A stretch of DNA of 64,000 bases from Lojkania enalia (taxonomy: Eukaryota; Ascomycota; Dothideomycetes; Pleosporales): the NCBI GenBank assembly GCA_010094045.1, contig ML986611.1, positions 62,001 to 126,000 on the forward strand. The letters run 5' to 3'. The translations under genes were made by a program, and so were the position numbers. The notes below the pieces were generated by a model that saw only the letters and a list, made by a program, of their open reading frames with translations, did no database searches and was not told where the DNA came from. This document shows positions 57,109 to 64,000 of this stretch, in pieces (positions within the stretch are counted from its first letter, which is position 1; each line of letters starts with the position of its first letter).

Positions 57109-58766
57109 CGTGGATTCTATGCCGAAGGATTATATTCACAAGAATTGCTGAATCGGAAGGGACCGGAAAGGACGTCTCAAACGTCAAGATTATTGAGGAA
57201 AGACTCGAAGTATGTACTGCGAAGAGCAAGAGCCGGTCTTGATGATGGAAGATCGTTCCTACGTTCGATCATGATTGTACTTATACTCATTTCTCTCGAT
57301 GCGTCCCAGCATCACATTTCCGTCTTTCCCCAGACAACTGTAGGGAACCTGAGGAACTCTCCGTAAGATGGAACAAGAGCCTCACGCTAAAGAGGGATTA
57401 CTCGATCATGGAATTCCCTTTTCCAGCGTAGCTGCGGGGTGCCTAGGCCCGTGCACGATCGCTTCTAGAAATACGTTGAGGAATCGTGCTGAAACAGGGA
57501 CCGCCCCGAAACTCCGTGTGCGACCTTCGTATGAGAAAACGAGAAGGGTGAAGCGGCGCCTCGAAAATCCGGCAATCTCCAGTCCTACGCACAAATTAGC
57601 TTGTCTCTACCCCGTCAAGACCGTGAGATCCTGCCTACGGTTGAAGTTCGTCTGGGCAATTGGTCTGTTGCAAGGTGGTACAGTCCGGCTCACCCATGTA
57701 TCCTGCACACTACAAATGCGCTGCATACAGCCAATTCCGGATGAAATGTCAATGCAAGATAGCGGCCCCTACTGAACAGGGTAAGTACACGGCAGAGGAG
57801 AATATCTGTTGAAAGCAGCACTAACTTGTCGGGGAATTTTCGTTCAGGAATCAGGAAGGTGCTGAAACCTACGGTGTTGGGGCGGTTCGGTCCTAATACA
57901 TTGTGCCATCTGGGAACGAAAGTAGGCCATAAGAAAATAAGATGGTTATACACGGTCGTGTATGAAAATGTACGTTGAAGGATGCTTAGAGTGTGTGATA
58001 ATTGATGAAGGCAATTGCGGATCCCGCTCAAATGCGCGCGGACCACGAACCCTGGCTGTTCTCGGGAACCCCTGGAAATACAAGGGTGCTGGCGCCTCTC
58101 TCTGGATCCCGGGTCTCTGCCCGTAGAGACTGTTCATCATTTAAGTTGTTGGAAATCTTCAGTCTTGACATGCCCATTCCATTTAGTTCGATGATCAATC
58201 ATACGTCAACGCCTTGTATGCAGATGAGACCAGACTGAGAGCGTCCGTTTAGGAGAGTTTGATCCTTGCGTAATCCCCTTCGGAAGATGCATCATGTGGA
58301 TGTGGCGGTGGGATTGTCTGTGTATCAAGAAATCCTCTCGGAAATAGATCTATGAGGGGGTTTGCTGAGGAGGATTAAAGTATTCACACTCGCGGCAATA
58401 TCGAGTACATCGAATGATATATCCAGAGATGAAAATGGTGACAATGTGAATGGATGGTACGATTGTTAAAAAAAAAAAGGCCAGCAGATACTATAAGAGT
58501 ATTGAATGAGAAGTGATCGGCCTAAGTCATTTGCAACCTAGGTACAGGGGAAAAGGAAGTCGGCAGCACAAGGTCATGTGTGGAGGTGAGATTTAAGGTT
58601 CTGGCATTGTTGGCAGGGGTGATAATTTCGGTAGGAGCCTTGCTCATGATCGTCTCTAGGATGCGATCATCGCCATCAACCGTCAGTCCTCCCACCACCG
58701 GTTACGCGAGCAACAAGATAGGTACAAACGATAATTAAGAGTGCGGTATAGGCCAATATATGGATA
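57109..58766. other. Intergenic, nothing recognised
   Basis: Promoter of the propeller gene and 3' flank of the LamB gene. Frames at 57368-58046 lack motifs. Confidence 0.4.
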
Positions 58767-59740
58767 TTATGACTTCGTAAAGTATTTGGAATTGAACTCG
58801 TCGACAATCTGCCGTGCAGCTTTGACAATCTTGACAGCTCCAGGCGAATCCGAATGACAGCAAAGAGACACATGGTAGTCGCCGAGGGGTAATTGAAGCT
58901 CCTCACCAGTCGCGGCGGTTACGGAAGCATTCTCAACCTGTGCTCTAATGTGATTCTTTATCTCATCGGAATGCCATGGTCTTCTACAAGTCAGTTTCAC
59001 CTCTTCCAATGAACGAAGTACCAACTTCTTCTTCCGGTCAATGACCAAAGTCCTGTCCACGTTGTACTTGACATCGCCGTACAACTCTGCAACGAAATGC
59101 AATCCCTTTTCTTTTGCTACTTGCTCATGTATCGTCCCCGCAAGACCGAACACAGTCGTTCCTTTTGGAACGCCTGCATATACAGCCCTACACGTCTCCT
59201 TATCGCGGTACATCATCCCGTAGAGTATTCCGTGCGGCTTGACGTGGTGTAGTGGCATTCCCTCTGCATCCAAAAATGCCTTCAAGGCTCCGATCTGATA
59301 TCGGACAACAGCGGTCAACTCTTCAGGCGCCATTTTGATTTCGCGTCGTCCAAAGCCTTGGATATCAGGGAGGCCGGGATGGGCGCCGACGGCGATGCCA
59401 TGCTTCTTGCATGCGAGGACAGTCTGCTGCATGATCAGTGGGTCACTACAATGGTCAGTGAGACTCAAAGTAAAGGGCTTCTCCAAAGGATGACATGCCC
59501 AGCATGAAATCCGCAAGCCACGTTCGCGTGGTCGATAAGCGGGATGAGCTCATCGTCTGGGCCGCACTTGAAGTTTCCATAGCCCTCCCCTGCACGTTAT
59601 ATTCTTGTAAGCTCCTCATATTTTTCTGGGACGCGGAACCCTTGAGAATCCAAGGGTACGCGAAGCGCGAGAGAGTCGCATTGTCCCGGAGGCTTACCTA
59701 GGTCGACATTGATTTTGACGGGATGCTTGATGGAAGGCAT
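58767..59740 (-). CDS. LamB/YcsF family protein (PxpA-like, 5-oxoproline/lactam utilisation)
   Basis: Exons 59740-59698, 59589-59499 and 59445-58767 give 270 residues, the usual family length. Motifs in order: [71 protein letters not shown] and [15 protein letters not shown]. Intron 1 is GTAAGC...GTGCAG (108 bases). Intron 2 begins GCATGT and ends GTAG, a GC-AG intron, needed to join FHAG to DPLIM. The bacterial relative PxpA opens 5-oxoproline together with PxpB/PxpC. Here the gene is head-to-head with a fusion gene carrying PxpC-like and PxpB-like domains, so joint action on a cyclic amide or related substrate is likely. Confidence 0.9.
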
Positions 59741-60167
59741 TTTCAATTCCTTGCCCAGAAAAACGGGGAGCACGGAGTGCCGAGGGCACTGCCACTGTTA
59801 TTTCCGTCCATGACGGCGCCGAGTGTTTGGTGTTGTCGAATCAACCCCTCTTGATCCCCCACTCGCAAGGGTGCTGGGTGACGTCGGAAACAGCCTTTAG
59901 CTCGGATAGGCGCGTCCAACCCAATAATCCCGTATTAGGGATGACAACTTGCTGATCGCATCGGAAAGTTGCAAATCAATTTGGCAATGGCGTTGAACAA
60001 CCTGTTCGATGCGTGGTTCGTCGGAGACAGCAAAGACGCCGAGGGAGACGGGAGGCAGGGATTCGTAGATATGCCGCTTTTAGCCATTGCTGGTCGTCAT
60101 CTCATAGATTTTGAATTTGTATGAAAAGGAATTCGACACCGACACTGAAGGGTGAACAAGGGGAGAC
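59741..60167. promoter_or_regulatory. Divergent promoter region shared by the LamB and biotin-carboxylase fusion genes
   Basis: 427 bases between the two start codons, which point away from each other. The size and the functional link of the products suggest co-regulation. I did not identify a confident GATA or other factor cluster. Confidence 0.6.
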
Positions 60168-63100
60168 ATGGAAAAGCTCAAAACACTTCTCGTCGCGAAC
60201 CGAGGCGAGATTGCCGTGCGTCTTGGCCCCACTCTCCTACACAGCTACGACAGCCACGCACTGACATCATGCATCACAGGTCCGGATATGCAAGACTGCA
60301 AAGAAACTCAACATCAAAACAATCGCCATCTACTCCGAGGCTGATGCCGCATCGCAACATGTTCGGGATGCCGACGAAGCCGTCCAACTGTCTGGCAGTA
60401 ATGCAACAGCTTACACAGACGAGGACACCATCCTCCAGATAGCGAAGGAGAGGAAAGCAGATGCAATCATTCCCGGTAACGGATTTCTCTCGGAAAACGC
60501 GCATTTTGCGCGCCTTGTGGAAGAAGCTGGTATAGTATGGGTAGGCCCGTCTCCAGCGTCAATAAAGGCATTCGGCGTCAAACACGTCGCCCGCGATCTG
60601 GCTGAGAAGGCTAACGTGCCTATCGTTCCTGGCACTAAAGGACTAGTTGAAGATGAGGAAGCGGCTGTGAAGGCTTCAGGAGATATTGGCTTCCCTGTGA
60701 TGCTAAAAGCAACCGGCGGAGGCGGCGGCATGGGCTTGATTACCTGCAACAATGTAGACGAGGTTCGAGAGGGTTTTAAGATGGTACAGTCACGCGGGAA
60801 AACATTATTCAAGAACCCTGGAGTTTTCATTGAGGCATTCTATCTGGCTAGCCATCATATCGAAGTCCAAGTCTTCGGCAATGGCAGAGGTCAGGCCATC
60901 CAATTCGGCGAACGCGAATGCTCAATACAGTGGAGACATCAAAAGGTGATTGAAGAATGCCCTAGTCCATTCGTTGAGAAACACCCAGAGCTTCGACAGA
61001 AGCTGGGGAACTCCGCTGTTCGGCTTGCTGAATCAATCAAATATGGCTCTGCAGGGACAATCGAGTACCTTGTTGACGACAAATCTAGGGACTTCTTCTT
61101 CCTAGAGATGAACACCAGACTCTAGGTCGAGCATGGAGTTACCGAGCTATGCTACGACGTCAACTTGGTGGAACTCATGTTAAGACAAGCAGATGCCCAA
61201 CTAGTCGGCAAAGGTGGTTTAGACGGGAACGAATTGAAGAAAATGCAATCTACGAAGCCATCTGGAGCAGCCATCGAAGCCCGTATATATGCCGAGAATC
61301 CCCTCAAAGATTATGCACCTTCCCCTGGACTACTACAAAAGGTGGAGTGGAAGGACGTTCCCGGCGGTCGCATCGATACTTGGGTGTTCTCCGGGTCGAG
61401 AGTAACCCCCCATTACGGTACTACTTTCTTTGCTATTTTGGCATTCCGCTAACCATATAAAGATCCTCTGATCGCAAAAGCGATGGTTCATCGCCATTCC
61501 CGTAACGAAGCCATTGACGGTTTGAAGAGAGTACTTACTGAGTCCTCGGTCTGTGGTCCACCAACAAACCTGGAATTCCTCGCCGAAATCATGGATAATC
61601 CAAACTTCAAGTCTGGGGACACCATGACCAACTTCCTCCAATCGATCAAGTACGTGTCACACGCGATCGACGTGATATCAGCAGGAGCCTACACTTTGAT
61701 CCAGGACCTACCCGGACGGCCGTCAGTCGGGAAAGGAATACCTCACTCAGGTCCAATGGACCCGCTAGCCTTCCAGATAGCCAATATGCTAGTGGGCAAC
61801 CCTAGGGGGAAAGAGGGCCTCGAAATCACACTAAGTGGCCCTGAACTTCGGTTTGTGGGTCCTGCTGTTGTAGCCCTTTGCGGTGCGCCCATGGAAACAT
61901 TGCTAGATGGCAAGGAATTTCCTATGTGGACTCGAGTAAAGATTAAGGCTGGCCAGAGGCTGAAAATCGGGAAGACGACCGGTGGTGGGTGCCGGAGCTA
62001 TCTTGCCGTATATGGTGGGTTCCCGGCCGTCGCGAAGTACTTCGGATCTAAGTCTACATTGCCGCTAGTTGCAATTGGCGGCTATCAAGGTCGAGCACTT
62101 GCTTCTGGTGATCTTCTTCAAATCGTATCAGCTCTGCCGGACAATTTCGAACCAACTTGCCTCCCAGAGAGGCATCATCCAACGTATGGCTCTCGCTGGG
62201 AAATCAAAGCTATGGTTGGTCCACATGATGAAGGCTACTTCCTCCCAGAGGATATTGAGATGATATACAATACTGAATGGAAGATATCGCATAATGCGTC
62301 CCGCAGCGGCATCCGTCTCATCGGCCCTGTCCCGAAATGGGCGAGGGAAGATGGTGGTGAAGGAGGCGCTCACCCCAGCAATTTGATCGAGTACGGGTAT
62401 CCTCTTGGAACGCTAAACTGGACTGGTGATGACCCTTGCATCTTTCCAGTCGATGCACCTAACTTTGGTGGCTTTGTAAGCAGCACCACTATCATTCGAG
62501 CAGAATGGTGGAAGCTGGGTCAGGTCAAGGCTGGTAATACATTAAAGTATGTTCGAGCCGGATTAAGTGATGCCTTGAAGAAGCGAAGGATTGTCGAAAA
62601 GTTTCTGGACGGCATTGAGCATGGGGTCCGGTCTGGAGGCAAGTTTGATAAAGTTGAGAGACTACAAGCGTGCCATGTTGATTTTCACGAGGGTGATATC
62701 GGAAAAGCTGTGATATGGGAGAGGGAAGCAAATGGTAACGTACCCGCGGTGAGGTATCGCCAGGTCAGTATAAATTTGAAATGTTAGGAACATGTGAATT
62801 AAACCGGTTGCAGGGAGGTGACGACCATCTCATTGTTGAGTATGGTCATGAATCATTTGATCTGAACTACCGTTGTCGCGTCACAGCGCTAGAGAAAGCT
62901 TTAGGATCTCCGTCAACACCTGCGAATATCAAAGCGAGCCTGCTCAATACTGTTGGCTGCTGCACAACCCTTCTCCTTTACTATGACGGCTTCAAGCTCT
63001 TTCGTAAAGACCTTGTTTCCCACCTACAACTTCTAGAATTCCAACTAGGCGACCTACGGAATTCAAAGGTGCCCACTCGCCTCTTCAAACTCCCCATTAC

Positions 63101-64000
63101 ATTCGAATCGAAGGCCCAAACCAAGGCCACGGAACGATACATGACGAACCAGCGCCCGCACGCTCCATATCTCCCCGATAACTTAGCATTTGTTGCCAAG
63201 AACAATGCATTCACTCCCGAGCAGCTGAAAAGGATTTACTTAACAGGCCAATTCATGGCCGTCGTTGTAGGTTTCTTCTGCGGCAACACTGTATCGCTAC
63301 CTGTCAACCCCCGGCAACGCATGTCTTGCCCAAAATTGAATCCGTCCCGCGTCTTCACTCCCGAAGGAACCGTTTCCTGGGACGGATCTTGTATGTCTAT
63401 CTATCCCGTCGATTCGCCTGGCGGATATCAAATGACTGGCCGAACAGTACCCTGCTGGGACTACTATGGCTACAAGAAAGGCTTCTCGGCGGATCGTCCG
63501 TGGCTGTTTAGGGATTTCGATATCTTGACATATTACCAGGTTAGTGAGAAGGAGATGGATGGCTTGCTGGATAGATTCCGGGCCGGGAAGTACGAGTTTG
63601 AGTATCACGATGTTGAATTCGATATGGGTGTGCATAATCGGCTGCTTCGGGAAACAATGGAGGGGGTGAATGAAATTAGGAAGAAGCAGGCTATTGCGCA
63701 GGAGGAGATGATCAAAGCGGAGAAAGAGAGTTTGGAGCGGTGGAGGAAGGAGAAGGCGGGGGGTCAAGTGGATGAGTCAACTGTGGACAAGCTGTTGCAG
63801 GATCCCAATGTTTTGTCGGTAGAAGCGTCAGTTGATGCAAATGTTTGGAAGGTGGAAGTCCGAGATGGGGATGAGATTAAGAAGGGAACGGTGGTACGTA
63901 CTGTCACTGGCTTTGCATGTCGGACCATACGCTAATGAAATTACAGATTGCATTACTTGAAGCAATGAAGCTCGAAATCGTAGTTTGACCACCCGAATCT
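60168..64000 (+). pseudogene. Biotin carboxylase-AHS2-AHS1-biotin carrier fusion (urea-carboxylase-like), nonsense-mutated and cut by the window end
   Basis: Exons 60168-60215, 60280-61417, 61463-62763, 62814-63893 and 63947 onward splice in phase. Biotin carboxylase: LLVANRGEIAVRICKTAKKL, KATGGGGGMGL and QFGERECSIQWRHQK. AHS2 (KipA/PxpC-like) lies in exon 3: SAGAYTLIQDLPGR and GIPHSGPMDPLAFQIAN. AHS1 (KipI/PxpB-like) lies in exon 4: LIVEYGHESFDLNYRCRV and GYKKGFSADRPWLFRDFD. The biotin site EAMKLE is in exon 5. The amidase domain of yeast Dur1,2 is absent. Codon 298 (61123-61125) is TAG in MNTRL-stop-VEHGVTE, where the family has Gln (RLQVEH); the same frame continues for the rest of the exon. 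A second TGA at 63986 follows EIVV. Also GNGFLSEN replaces the usual GYGFLSEN. Likely a recent pseudogene, or read-through/assembly error at these two sites. Confidence 0.85.

Overview
The window is nuclear DNA of a filamentous ascomycete (Pezizomycotina). Genes are split by short introns of about 40-110 bases with GT-AG borders and TGAC/CTAAC-like branch points. The protein families are typical of moulds: Ppo oxygenase, CFEM, DUF1996, GH43, GH47, DHA1 transporter and secreted beta-propeller. Repeats are AT-rich and full of TAA/TAG codons, as left by repeat-induced point mutation (RIP). I cannot name the species.

Layout. 0.2-8.7 kb: a ZIP zinc transporter and a fatty-acid dioxygenase/P450 fusion (Ppo). 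11-19 kb, all on the minus strand: a membrane terpene-cyclase-like gene broken by one TGA, an MFS transporter, a secreted alpha/beta hydrolase, a mitochondrial hot-dog dehydratase (Htd2-like) and a GH43 beta-xylosidase. 20-34 kb: a decayed P450 pseudogene, an eight-exon DUF1996 gene, a GPI-type surface protein, an EthD-like protein, a CFEM protein, a GH47 alpha-mannosidase and a nucleotidyltransferase-like protein. A 100-bp duplication links the P450 relic to the start of that last gene.

34.5-45.8 kb: an island of about 11.3 kb bounded by inverted repeats of about 0.9 kb that look RIP-mutated. Inside are an NLR-type N-terminal relic with a sigma-like motif, an orphan two-exon gene, two decayed copies of a retropepsin-like gene, and an intact gene with a HeLo-like N-terminus. 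The C-terminus of the HeLo-like protein carries two copies of N-x-A-x5-Q-[IF]-N-x2-[VI]. The same pattern occurs once near the N-terminus of the adjacent retropepsin-like gene. This resembles the amyloid-signalling layout of fungal cell-death systems, with a retropepsin-like domain where an NLR is usually found. It is the most interesting signal here.

45.8-54 kb: transposon graveyard. It holds a truncated pogo/Fot1-type end, a copia gag fragment between inverted repeats, a full-length RIP-mutated Fot1-like element with TA duplication (51234-53087), and between them a DUF1772 relic and a nitroreductase gene. 55.8-64 kb: a secreted beta-propeller, then a head-to-head pair. One partner is a LamB/YcsF (PxpA-like) protein; the other is a biotin carboxylase-AHS2-AHS1-biotin carrier fusion. 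They share a 427-bp promoter region. The fusion gene has a nonsense codon in its RLQVEH motif and another after the biotin site, so the pathway looks recently inactivated in this strain, unless these are assembly errors.

All splice sites were placed by eye from reading frame and family motifs. No alignment or search was run.
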